Shown here: positions 26,580 to 35,112 of the stretch, in pieces | Numbering within the stretch: position 1 is the stretch's first letter | Layout of the letters: the number at the start of each line of letters is the position of its first letter | NCBI GenBank assembly: GCA_009379845.1 | Contig: WHSZ01000001.1 | Location: 1-64,000 of the forward strand | DNA length: 64,000 bases | DNA from: Pseudonocardiaceae bacterium | GTDB taxonomy: Bacteria; Actinomycetota; Actinomycetes; Mycobacteriales; Pseudonocardiaceae | Direction: 5' to 3' | The notes under the pieces: model-generated | Told to the model about the DNA's origin: nothing | Database searches by the model: none | What the model saw: the letters and a program-made list of their open reading frames with translations, nothing else | Program-made: the position numbers and the translations under genes

Positions 26580-27820
26580 GCAGAAACGAACTCAGCCTGG
26601 CGCTGCGCCCGTGGTCCTTCCTGGATTCTCATGTGCACCTGTCGGACGGTGTTGTGGAAGTTCGCACCAAACCCCAACGAAAATTGCTGGTTTGGCATCC
26701 CGAAACGATCAGTTGGATATTTCGATCGGATCAACGGCTGGCACATCCGGGCAGTCGCGCCATGATCCCACTGCTTGGTCAGCATTCGATGCTGTGGGCA
26801 GATGGCGAACGCCACGCCACCTACCGGCGCGTTCTCGGCGCGCCTATACGTGGCCGCCGGCTGGCCAGCTACCGGCATCTGATTTCCGACACAGTGCACC
26901 GCGCGATCGATGACTGGGTTCCCGGAACAATCGTTCCCCTGGTCACGTGGACCCATCACGTGGCGCTCCAGATCATTGCCCAGATAGTCCTCGGCCGCCC
27001 CGATGATTCGATGCTCGCACAGTTCACCGCGTGGCTGGACAGGGCATTCGGCTCTCGTTCCCGGACGTTGTTTTACCGCTACCTACGGGACGGCTTACCT
27101 CGCCCTGGGCACCAACTGGACGATGCGTTGGTGCGGAACGCAAGGGCCACGGCAACCACCGACTCATCCGCACTCGCGACAGTTCTTCTGACAGAAGACG
27201 GCCCGCTCGGCAAACTCAGTGACCCCGAAGTGCGAGACCAGCTCGTCTCACTGCTGTTCGCCGGCCACGAAACCACTGCCGGGTCAACAGCATGGACCCT
27301 GTATCTGCTTGACCGCCACGAACGGATACGACGTGACGTTATCGACGAGCTCAACGCCACCAACAGCGACGGCTCCGACGCGACGCAGGTCCCGCTGCTA
27401 AACGCTGTGATCCAGGAAACGCTGAGGTTGAAACCGCCGGTACCGGCCGCGGAGAATCGCCAACTTACCGAAGATGGCGAGTTATTCGGAGGCCAGCTTG
27501 CTGCTGGCACGATTCTAGCGCCCAGCATCTACCTGGCCCATCACAAGCCTGACTATTTTCCAAATCCGCACCAATTCGACCCACACAGGTTCCTCGCCGT
27601 GTCCGCACCGCGCAATCATTACTTTCCGTTCGGCGGTGGAAGCCGGCATTGTTTGGGTAGCCAGCTCGCTCAGATGGAGACGCGGATGATCGTCACCGCG
27701 CTTCTCCGCCGTAGGGAATGGCACTGTGTTAACCCCAAAGCCGGAACGCCTCAATTGCGGGTTCACACCATGGCGCCTGCGCCAAAACTGCGCATGATGG
27801 TGACCAGATGTCGCGAGTAG
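26573..27820 (+). CDS. Cytochrome P450 of the terpenoid cluster
   Basis: The 415-residue P450 has I-helix AGHETTAG (230-237), the ExxR pair in QETLR (Glu282, Arg285), the PERF-like region FDPHRF and heme-binding loop FPFGGGSRHCLG with Cys360. All essential motifs are present, so the enzyme should be active, presumably oxidising the terpene scaffold with external ferredoxin partners. No ferredoxin gene is adjacent. It overlaps the cyclase by 7 bases and the UbiA gene by 13, indicating a coupled operon. Confidence 0.95.
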   Translation: MLSRNELSLALRPWSFLDSHVHLSDGVVEVRTKPQRKLLVWHPETISWIFRSDQRLAHPGSRAMIPLLGQHSMLWADGERHATYRRVLGAPIRGRRLASYRHLISDTVHRAIDDWVPGTIVPLVTWTHHVALQIIAQIVLGRPDDSMLAQFTAWLDRAFGSRSRTLFYRYLRDGLPRPGHQLDDALVRNARATATTDSSALATVLLTEDGPLGKLSDPEVRDQLVSLLFAGHETTAGSTAWTLYLLDRHERIRRDVIDELNATNSDGSDATQVPLLNAVIQETLRLKPPVPAAENRQLTEDGELFGGQLAAGTILAPSIYLAHHKPDYFPNPHQFDPHRFLAVSAPRNHYFPFGGGSRHCLGSQLAQMETRMIVTALLRRREWHCVNPKAGTPQLRVHTMAPAPKLRMMVTRCRE

Positions 27821-28734
27821 TTTACCCGGGCCATCAGAAGCTCCGGGACTTCACAATTCTGCATCGACTCGAGTTTCCGTTTCCAATTACCTGTCTGTGT
27901 GCGGCGAGTTGGGGAGCCTCTTTCGCGGTGGAACGCGCGGACGATTTACTCGAAGCTCCCATACTGGCCGCAATCGGCGCGAATCTATTGCTTATCGTTT
28001 CTGGACTTGCGCTCAACGTGGCCGTTGATTTACGCACCGACGAACTGCACAAAGACAAGAACTATCTCGCGGCAGCAGCACGCCATATCGGGCGTTCTCG
28101 TATACGGCGCTGGATCGGCACAGAGTGGGTCGTTGCGCTAGGGGTCGCCACGTTCCTCTCGCTTTGGTCCGGCCGATGGCTGATAGTGGGCGCCGCCACG
28201 GCGGTCATCGTGCTGCATGTGCTTTACAACATCGATCCCATACGTCTCAAGCGTCGAGGATTCGTCGGCTCAATCGCCTTCGGCACGTCGGTGGTGGCGT
28301 TGCCGTACCTGCTGTCCTATAGCGCGGTTCGGCCGGACTTCTCTCCACCGATCTGGCCGATTCTTGTCGGGCTCACGATGTTGACCATCGGCCGAACGAT
28401 CTGGTGGGCTACGCCGGACGGTGGCGCTGACACAGAGAGCGGTATAACGACACCCACGGTACGTTATGGCGCCGCGCGCACACTTTCATATTCCAACGTC
28501 ACCATGCTCCTAGCAGTTTCCCTGATCGGGTTCGGCTTGTGGTGGCGCTACGGACCCATCTGGACATTGCTCGGTATCGCAGCGCACTCTGCGTTTCTCG
28601 GCAGCACTCTTCGTGTATTCGGCAGCAGGTCCAATTGGGTCGCGCCGAGCGCGAAACGCATGCGCACCCGCAACATGCCAATGGCGATGATTGGCGATGT
28701 GGTGCTCGCGATCATACCGTTGAGTGCGGCCTAA
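27808..28734 (+). CDS. UbiA-family membrane prenyltransferase of the terpenoid cluster
   Basis: This 308-residue integral membrane protein has about eight hydrophobic segments. The first diphosphate/Mg motif is present as NVAVDLRTD (Asn70, Asp74, Asp78). The second conserved region reads LYNIDPIRLKRRGFVGS, with Asp143 but without the classic second DxxxD. UbiA proteins move prenyl groups onto acceptors, and some bacterial members cyclise prenyl diphosphates. In an operon with a class II cyclase and no class I synthase, either role is possible. The ATG at 27808 lies inside the P450 end. Confidence 0.88.
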   Translation: MSRVVYPGHQKLRDFTILHRLEFPFPITCLCAASWGASFAVERADDLLEAPILAAIGANLLLIVSGLALNVAVDLRTDELHKDKNYLAAAARHIGRSRIRRWIGTEWVVALGVATFLSLWSGRWLIVGAATAVIVLHVLYNIDPIRLKRRGFVGSIAFGTSVVALPYLLSYSAVRPDFSPPIWPILVGLTMLTIGRTIWWATPDGGADTESGITTPTVRYGAARTLSYSNVTMLLAVSLIGFGLWWRYGPIWTLLGIAAHSAFLGSTLRVFGSRSNWVAPSAKRMRTRNMPMAMIGDVVLAIIPLSAA

Positions 28735-28741
28735 GGCTGGA

Positions 28742-29548
28742 CTAGGGCTTACGTCCAAGACCGACATGCACCGGGACCAGATGCGGGTTATGGTCAATGT
28801 CGTCCTTAGAGTCCGGATACCAGAGCGGCACCGGCACGACACCAGGATCGATCAGTTCAAGTCCGGCGAAGAAATTCGTTAGCTGGTCAGGGTCTCGAAA
28901 AGTAATCGCGGGTGGCGCGCCAAATCCCATCTGACCAAACAGATTAAGGCCGTTCCGCAGCTGTTCGTCTTTGCTGCCGAAATGCGAAATACACACATAA
29001 CTGCCCGTGCTGATGGCGTTGGAATAGGCTGCGACAAGCCCAACCGGATCCTCGGAATCCGGCAGTTCCTGCAGCGTCTGGAGCATGAAAACAGCAACGG
29101 GCCTGCTCAGATCCAGCACGTTGCGGAGCTCAGGGTTGTCAAGGAGCTCTCGCGGATGCCGGATGTCGTCACATAGGTATGCCACATTATCGTTGTCAGC
29201 GAGTAAGGTACGTCCTTCTTGCGCGACGGCTGGATCAAAGTCCACATAAACAATGCGACATTCGGGGTCCACGCCCCAAGCGACCTCGTGTATGTGGCCG
29301 ACGGCGGGAACGCCCGCGCCAAGATCCAAGAACTGGCGAACCCCACGCGCCAGCAGGAACTTCACCACACGACCGAGCAAGCTCCGCACCGAGCGGACAA
29401 GATATGGGATGTGCGGTGCACACATCGCGATCTGGGACGCCGCCTCGCGAGCCGCCTCGGTGTGATGGGCGCCTTCAAGCCAACAGTCGTTGATCTCCGC
29501 AATGCTCGGTAATGTTCCGCCCCCAGGTAGCCAAGTTGACTGTGCCAC
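28742..29548 (-). CDS. DUF574 SAM-dependent methyltransferase, right border of terpenoid cluster
   Basis: The 268-residue member of PF04672 has NDCWLEGAHHTEAAREAA, SAM motif FLDLGAGVPAVGHIHEVA, acidic ribose position IVYVDFDPA and the late segment LTNFFAGLELIDPGVVPVPLW. It is convergent with the UbiA gene, with 7 bases between the stops. It is a diverged paralogue of the methyltransferase at the left border (different N-terminus, shared core), so the cyclase-P450-UbiA operon is bracketed by two relatives. Confidence 0.9.
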   Translation of the reverse strand: MAQSTWLPGGGTLPSIAEINDCWLEGAHHTEAAREAASQIAMCAPHIPYLVRSVRSLLGRVVKFLLARGVRQFLDLGAGVPAVGHIHEVAWGVDPECRIVYVDFDPAVAQEGRTLLADNDNVAYLCDDIRHPRELLDNPELRNVLDLSRPVAVFMLQTLQELPDSEDPVGLVAAYSNAISTGSYVCISHFGSKDEQLRNGLNLFGQMGFGAPPAITFRDPDQLTNFFAGLELIDPGVVPVPLWYPDSKDDIDHNPHLVPVHVGLGRKP

Positions 29549-29742
29549 TTCAGGTACCCTTCATCGCGGTCGGCACCCACCGTATCGGGGTCGATCCTCA
29601 GCCATACAGGGGCAATAATCCTACTGCAGCTGGGCGCCCACCGCCTATCGAGGCATGTAACCGGGCTCAACCATCACTCAACCGGACTAGCGCCAAATAC
29701 GGTGTGTATATGCACGGTCTCTCGGAGGGCATCCCGTTCGCG

Positions 29743-30942
29743 TTAGGGGTATGCAGCGCGACGTGACAGCCGCTGGGCCAGCAGCAACGCCAGGGCGGTA
29801 AAGACCATCATCACGAACCCGGTCAGCCACGCCGCCGGGGTGCCGAATTGACCGGCCATCACCCCGAACACCATCGGACCGGCTGCCCCTCCGACGAACA
29901 CCCCGGTCTGCGTAACGGCGGTCGCGCTCGCCACCCGATCGGGAAAGCGTGCGGCGACCGCGAAGTTGAATACGCCTTGCCAGGCCCAGCCCGATCCGAA
30001 GCCGAGAATCAACCCGACGATGAACAGCGCCGGGTGGGACATCGCGATCAACAGGAAACCCACCGACCCGATCACCACCATCGTGGTGACCATGCGCAGC
30101 AGGTTCGGCCGCCGCCAATCGGCGAGTGCACCCGCACCCAGGCGGCTGGCGAGCCCGGCGGCCGAGCCTATCGCCAGCATCAGGCCGGCGTGCCCCTCGT
30201 CGAAGCCAACACCCACGGCGCTGACGGTCACGAACGCACCCATCGCGTTTGCCGCGGCGGCCCCGAATCCCGTCGCGATGCTCAGCAGCGCCAGCAGCGC
30301 ACCCGAGGACTTGCCCCGCTCACGCCGGCGCCTGGGTCGACGGGTCCACCGCAGCCGCGGCACGCACACCGCCCCCACAACCGCGAGCACACCGGCGATG
30401 ACGAACACCCAACGCCAGCCTAAGGTCAGCGCCACGGCGGGCACCGCGAGTCCTGCGGCGAGCGTGGAGGCGGGGATCGCCGACTGCTTGACGGCGAACG
30501 CGAACCCCAGCTTGGCTGGCGGAATGCGCCGCATGAGCAGTTCGTTGCTGGCCGGCTGGCACAGCGAGTTCGTCACGCCTGCGAGTGCCACGATCGCCAG
30601 CAGCCAGGTCGATGACGGCGCCAGGGACATCCCAAACAGGCAGGCCGCGCTGCCCACCGCGGAAAGCCGCATTGCAAGGGATGGGCCGAACCGATCCGTC
30701 AGGGTGGCGAACGGGCGGGCGGCCACCGCCCCGGTGGCAAAGAAAACGGACGCGGCCACCCCGAGCAACGCTTCGCTGAGCCCCAGGGATTGCCGGAGTT
30801 GCACGGCGAGCCCGCCGACCAGGAAAACCGGCATCACGCATACGGTGACCACAACGCCGACGGACAGCAGAACCGCGCCCGTGCGCCCGCCCTGCCGCCG
30901 GTCGGTTCCTGCCGTCTCGCTCTCCGTAACGGATGCCGCCAC
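29743..30942 (-). CDS. MFS transporter
   Basis: The 399-residue protein has twelve hydrophobic segments. The major-facilitator loop motif reads FATLTDRFGPSLAMR and the symmetric loop is GALADWRRPNLLR. LRWTRRPRRRRERGKSSG is the basic central loop between the two halves. It belongs to the general MFS exporter group. The substrate is unknown. It could export a terpenoid product by position, but its operator and GC-rich codon use look like the normal chromosome. Confidence 0.9.
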   Translation of the reverse strand: MAASVTESETAGTDRRQGGRTGAVLLSVGVVVTVCVMPVFLVGGLAVQLRQSLGLSEALLGVAASVFFATGAVAARPFATLTDRFGPSLAMRLSAVGSAACLFGMSLAPSSTWLLAIVALAGVTNSLCQPASNELLMRRIPPAKLGFAFAVKQSAIPASTLAAGLAVPAVALTLGWRWVFVIAGVLAVVGAVCVPRLRWTRRPRRRRERGKSSGALLALLSIATGFGAAAANAMGAFVTVSAVGVGFDEGHAGLMLAIGSAAGLASRLGAGALADWRRPNLLRMVTTMVVIGSVGFLLIAMSHPALFIVGLILGFGSGWAWQGVFNFAVAARFPDRVASATAVTQTGVFVGGAAGPMVFGVMAGQFGTPAAWLTGFVMMVFTALALLLAQRLSRRAAYP

Positions 30943-30951
30943 TCTTCAAAA

Positions 30952-30972
30952 GGTTAGCACTGCTATCTAACC
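30952..30972. promoter_or_regulatory. Palindromic operator just upstream of the MFS gene
   Basis: GGTTAG and CTAACC form 6-bp arms with a 9-base spacer, and an overlapping inner palindrome TAGCA-C-TGCTA style pair is also present. The element starts 10 bases upstream of the MFS start codon, a position suited to repression by a MarR- or TetR-type regulator that is not encoded next to it. Confidence 0.45.
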
Positions 30973-31106
30973 GTTTCCTGGTGTCTCCGCTCACGTAGCA
31001 CCGCCGTAACCACCCTGGGTCGTCACCGGTCAGTCCGTTGTGTACTCCGCAAGGCGGGCAGGGGTGGCCGATCCGGGTGAATGCAAGGGTGAGTTAGCGT
31101 TGCCCG

Positions 31107-34100
31107 GTGTCGTCGTCTCCCGCAATCGACTCAGCATCTGGAAGCAAGGTGGAAAGCGCGCCCGAAGAAGACCAGCATGATGCGGCCGAAACCACCTCCC
31201 GGTTGACGCCGGGCCGGTGGAGAACAGCGGCCATCGTTCTTGGACTCATCGCCGCGGCGTGCGCGATCGCCGTCCCATTCCTCCCGATTGTCCAAGACAC
31301 CGCCCGCATCGTCTGGCCGAACGAGGGCAACACCAAACCGGTCAACGCACCATTAACCGCCTACTGGGCGCAGGACATGGAATTGTCCATCCCCTGCTCG
31401 ACGATCAAGTCGATCGATGCGCGGGTCAACGGCAACGCGACAGTGTTCTCCACCGTTCCCGAGGAACGGGCCGATTTCGGCGCCGGCATGCAGATGCGCG
31501 TGCAGAGCAACCTGCTCACCCTCTTCAACCGCGGGCAGCAGGTCGCCGAACAACCCCTGCCACCGCAGGGATGCGGCGTCCAGATGTCCTCGGATGCCAA
31601 TCACACTACGGTGAAATCGGGCGACACGACCATATACGACCGGGAAAGCGACGTACGACCACGGATCATCGGAATCTATTCGAATGTCGACTCGCAGCGA
31701 GATCCGATCGACGGGTTGAACGTATCGATCACAACGGACACCCGATACCAGTCTTCGCCGACAGTGTTGAAGACCGCCATATCGATCATCGGTGTCCTAG
31801 CGTTGATCGGCTGCCTGATCGCGGTGAACCGATCGGACATCCGCGTCGCCCGACGAGCCCCCCGATGGGCGCCAATCGGGTGGTGGCGGCTGAGTCCCCG
31901 AGATCTCGTCGTCATCGCGGCACTCGGCATCTGGGTGATCATTGGCCCGGTCACCTCGGACGACGGATTCATCCTGTCCATGGCCAGGGTGCGCGAGGAC
32001 GTCGGATACCTGACGAACTACTACCGATGGTTCGGCGTCGCCGAGGCACCGTTCGGCTGGTTCTACCACGTCTTCGAGGTGATGTCGCACGTCAGCACCG
32101 CGCCGCCGTGGGTTCGACTACCGTCGTTCCTACTCGGGGTGCTGAGCTGGTTCCTCCTCAGCCGCGAGGTGATGCCAAGGCTGGGCACCGCGGTACGCAA
32201 CAGCCGGGCAGCCAGCTGGTCCGCGGCCGCGGTCTTCCTTATCTGGTGGATGCCGTTCAACAACGGGCTGCGCCCCGAGCCGGTCGCCGCGGCTGGTTCG
32301 CTGCTGGCCCTTACCGCGGTGGAACGCGCACTGGTGACCAGGCGGTTGCTGCCACTGTGCTTGGGACTGATCGCCGCCGCGTTCACGCTCGCCGCCACGC
32401 CGACCGGCATGATCGCGGTCGCGCCGTTCCTGGTGTCCGCACGCCCGCTCGTCGGGCTGCTGCGCAGCCGCGCCCGGGACGGTTGGTTGTCGCTGCTCGC
32501 CCCGATCGCCGCGGCTGGCACGTGTGTACTGCTCGCGGTGTTCGCCGATCAGACGTTCGCCACGGTCCTCGAGGCGACCCGGCTGCGTTCCCTCGTCGGG
32601 CCGAACCTTGGCTGGTACGAGGAATTCTCCCGGTACGAGCTGCTGTTCAGCGAGACCGCGGACGGGGCGGTGAGCAGGCGGTTCCCGGTGCTGTTGCTGG
32701 TGCTGTGCACCGTGACGTGCGTGGCCGTGTTGCTGCGCAGGGGACGGATCCCCGGTGCGGCACTCGGGCCGAGTCGCCGGCTGCTCGGCACGATCGCCCT
32801 GTACTTCCCACTGCTCGCGCTGACCCCGACCAAGTGGACACACCACTTTGGAGCCTTCGCCGCGGTGGGTGCCGCGATCGCGGCGCTGACCGCGCTGGCC
32901 ACCAGCTCGACGGTGCTTCGTTCGAAACGAAATCGCACCGCGTTCATCGCCGGGCTACTTGCCATAGCCGCGTGGTCCGCCACCGGCCCGAACGCCTACT
33001 GGTTCGTGTCCAAGTTCGGTGTGCCGTGGAACGACATCGCGCCGGAGATCTTTGGTACCAGGGTGGCCAGTGTGCTCGTCGTCGCGGCGATCATCGCGAC
33101 GGCGATCGCGTTCGTGGACAATGTCCGTACTGGGGGGAACGGCCCGCCGCCAGGACAGCGAGAGAAACCACGCCGTGCACTGGTGTTGGGATCGGTATCT
33201 CTCGTCGCGGTGTGCGGCCTGGTCGCGATCGCGGAATTCGGCAGCATGGCCAAGGCCATTCACAAGCAGCGCAACAGCTACAGCCTCGGCGCCGCGAACT
33301 TCAAGCATCTGTTCACAAGCAGCTGCAACCTGTCCGATCGCGTGATGGTGGAGCGCGACACGACCACGAGCGTGCTCAGCCCGCTACCGCCCGAGCAGCA
33401 ACGCACCGTGGCGCGGCGTACCCAACCACCTGCGCCCGGAACCGAGCTGCCGCCACTCGAGCAGACCACGGAGCGGGTACAGCGCGGATTCCACACCAAG
33501 GCAGTGGCACACGATGACCCGATCGGAAAGCCGCCGCACGGGTTCCAGCGAAACGGCGCGCCAATGTGGAGCAGCTTTCGTGCCGAGGACAGCCCGACCG
33601 GGCAGCTGCGAACCGGCTGGTACAGGTTGCCGGCCGACGCGAAGGGTAAGCAGGCCGCCATTTCCGTCGCGGGCGAGGAGGACAAGGCAACCTCGATCAA
33701 GGCTGAATTCGGCAAACCGACCCCGGAAGGCATCGAGGTCGTCAGGGAAACAGCGGTGCCGGTGAAGGAATCCGAGTCCAGCGACTGGGCGGACACCCGG
33801 TTCGCGGCCAAGCGCTCGCCCGAAGAGCAGATGGTGCGCATCGTCGTCGAGGACAACGACGTCACGGAGGACGGCTGGATCGCGTTGACCAGCCCGCGGG
33901 TTCCGGAGCTCACCACGCTCACCGACCGGGTCGGCGGCGAACCGACGTTCATGGACTGGCCGGCCGGCTTCGTCCACCCGTGCGTGCAGCTACCGACAAG
34001 CCACGACGGCATCGGCGAGGTCCCGAAGTACCGCGTTACCGCGGCGCCACTCGCCGGTGAGGGCGAGTTCTCGTCCAGCAAGGGCGGCGGCCCGCTGGGG

Positions 34101-34304
34101 TGGATCCAGGAGGTGGCCAACCAGCCCGAGGTGCCCAGCTACCTGCGGGGCGAGCCGGATCAGCCGTGGGGCCAGCTGCTGCAGGTGAAGCCGTACGAGA
34201 AGGGCGTGCCGCCTAAGGTGGTCCGCGGTGAGCAGATCCGGCCCGGCTGGTGGTCCCCTGGGCCCGGGCCGTCGCAGGCGGACGGCGAGACGCCGACCCG
34301 CTAG
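31107..34304 (+). CDS. Arabinosyltransferase of the EmbA/B/C family
   Basis: The 1065-residue cell-envelope glycosyltransferase adds arabinose from decaprenyl-phosphoryl-arabinose to arabinogalactan (or lipoarabinomannan). An N-terminal membrane segment and an extracytoplasmic domain (about 60-220) precede a multi-span region. The catalytic loop reads TSDDGFIL (Asp285-Asp286), followed by EDVGYLTNYYRWFG and EAPFGWFYHVFEVM, the Emb signature and ethambutol-contact region. A large C-terminal carbohydrate-binding part begins near residue 740 (SLGAANFKHLFTSSC). Only one emb gene is in the window. Its presence supports an arabinogalactan-type wall. Confidence 0.96.
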   Translation: MSSSPAIDSASGSKVESAPEEDQHDAAETTSRLTPGRWRTAAIVLGLIAAACAIAVPFLPIVQDTARIVWPNEGNTKPVNAPLTAYWAQDMELSIPCSTIKSIDARVNGNATVFSTVPEERADFGAGMQMRVQSNLLTLFNRGQQVAEQPLPPQGCGVQMSSDANHTTVKSGDTTIYDRESDVRPRIIGIYSNVDSQRDPIDGLNVSITTDTRYQSSPTVLKTAISIIGVLALIGCLIAVNRSDIRVARRAPRWAPIGWWRLSPRDLVVIAALGIWVIIGPVTSDDGFILSMARVREDVGYLTNYYRWFGVAEAPFGWFYHVFEVMSHVSTAPPWVRLPSFLLGVLSWFLLSREVMPRLGTAVRNSRAASWSAAAVFLIWWMPFNNGLRPEPVAAAGSLLALTAVERALVTRRLLPLCLGLIAAAFTLAATPTGMIAVAPFLVSARPLVGLLRSRARDGWLSLLAPIAAAGTCVLLAVFADQTFATVLEATRLRSLVGPNLGWYEEFSRYELLFSETADGAVSRRFPVLLLVLCTVTCVAVLLRRGRIPGAALGPSRRLLGTIALYFPLLALTPTKWTHHFGAFAAVGAAIAALTALATSSTVLRSKRNRTAFIAGLLAIAAWSATGPNAYWFVSKFGVPWNDIAPEIFGTRVASVLVVAAIIATAIAFVDNVRTGGNGPPPGQREKPRRALVLGSVSLVAVCGLVAIAEFGSMAKAIHKQRNSYSLGAANFKHLFTSSCNLSDRVMVERDTTTSVLSPLPPEQQRTVARRTQPPAPGTELPPLEQTTERVQRGFHTKAVAHDDPIGKPPHGFQRNGAPMWSSFRAEDSPTGQLRTGWYRLPADAKGKQAAISVAGEEDKATSIKAEFGKPTPEGIEVVRETAVPVKESESSDWADTRFAAKRSPEEQMVRIVVEDNDVTEDGWIALTSPRVPELTTLTDRVGGEPTFMDWPAGFVHPCVQLPTSHDGIGEVPKYRVTAAPLAGEGEFSSSKGGGPLGWIQEVANQPEVPSYLRGEPDQPWGQLLQVKPYEKGVPPKVVRGEQIRPGWWSPGPGPSQADGETPTR

Positions 34305-34352
34305 GCTGGTCCCGGCGAGGCCGTCCCGGCGACGTCGACATGAGGAGTGGAC

Positions 34353-35021
34353 GTGACCGAGGTAGCAGAGTTGACCATCGGAGTGTTCGGCGGCACCGGC
34401 CCGCAGGGCAAGGGACTCGCGGTGCGCTGGGCCCGGGCCGGCCTGCGGGTGGTGATCGGGTCCAGGGACGCCGCGAAGGGTGCAAGCGCGGCCGCGGAGA
34501 TCGCCGAACTGTCCGGATCGGACACGGTGACCGGTGCGGAGAACTCCGAGTGCGCCAAGAACGCCGACATCGTACTGGTGGCTGTTCCCTGGGAGGGGCA
34601 CGCCAAGATCCTGGATACGCTCAGGGAACACCTGATCGGCAAGATCGTCATCGACTGCGTGAACCCGCTCGGCTTCGACAAGCGTGGGCCGTACGTGCTC
34701 GAGGTCGAGGAAGGCAGCGCGGCGGAGCAGGCCGAGGCACTGCTGCCGGATTCCAGGGTCACCGCCGCCTTCCATCACGTTTCCGCTGTGACGCTTGCCG
34801 ACGTCTCGGTATCCGAAGTGGACACTGACGTGCTGGTGCTCGGCGACGACAGAGACGCGACCGACACGGTGCGCGCGCTCGCCGAGACCATCCCCGGGGT
34901 ACGTGGCATTTACGGTGGGCGGCTGCGCAACGCACATCAGGTCGAGGCGCTCACCGCGAACCTGATCGCGATCAACCGTCGATACAAGGCACACGCCGGA
35001 ATCCGCATCACCGACGTGTAG
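34353..35021 (+). CDS. NADPH-dependent F420 reductase (F420H2:NADP oxidoreductase family)
   Basis: The 222-residue Rossmann enzyme has GVFGGTGPQGKGLAVRWARAG near the N-terminus, with SRD at the NADP phosphate-binding turn, then IVLVAVPWEGH and DCVNPLGF. The last part, NAHQVEALTANLIAINRRYKAHAG, matches the F420 reductase family. It exchanges hydride between NADPH and cofactor F420, which fits the F420-type oxidoreductase encoded downstream at about 44 kb. The GTG at 34353 is chosen because GAGGAG lies 5 bases upstream. A GTG at 34347 overlaps that site. Confidence 0.88.
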   Translation: MTEVAELTIGVFGGTGPQGKGLAVRWARAGLRVVIGSRDAAKGASAAAEIAELSGSDTVTGAENSECAKNADIVLVAVPWEGHAKILDTLREHLIGKIVIDCVNPLGFDKRGPYVLEVEEGSAAEQAEALLPDSRVTAAFHHVSAVTLADVSVSEVDTDVLVLGDDRDATDTVRALAETIPGVRGIYGGRLRNAHQVEALTANLIAINRRYKAHAGIRITDV

Positions 35022-35060
35022 CGAAACGAGCCCCAATCCGCAATATGGATGCATACGGCG

Positions 35061-35102
35061 GTTCCGCCGGGCCACCGCGAAAATGGTGTGGCCCGGCGGA
35101 AC
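35061..35102. terminator. Bidirectional terminator between the F420 reductase and fadB
   Basis: The arms GTTCCGCCGGGCCAC and GTGGCCCGGCGGAAC are perfectly complementary over 15 bp with a 12-base loop containing AAAA. It lies between two convergent genes, so it can serve both. Confidence 0.75.
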
Positions 35103-35112
35103 TCGCGGTCGT

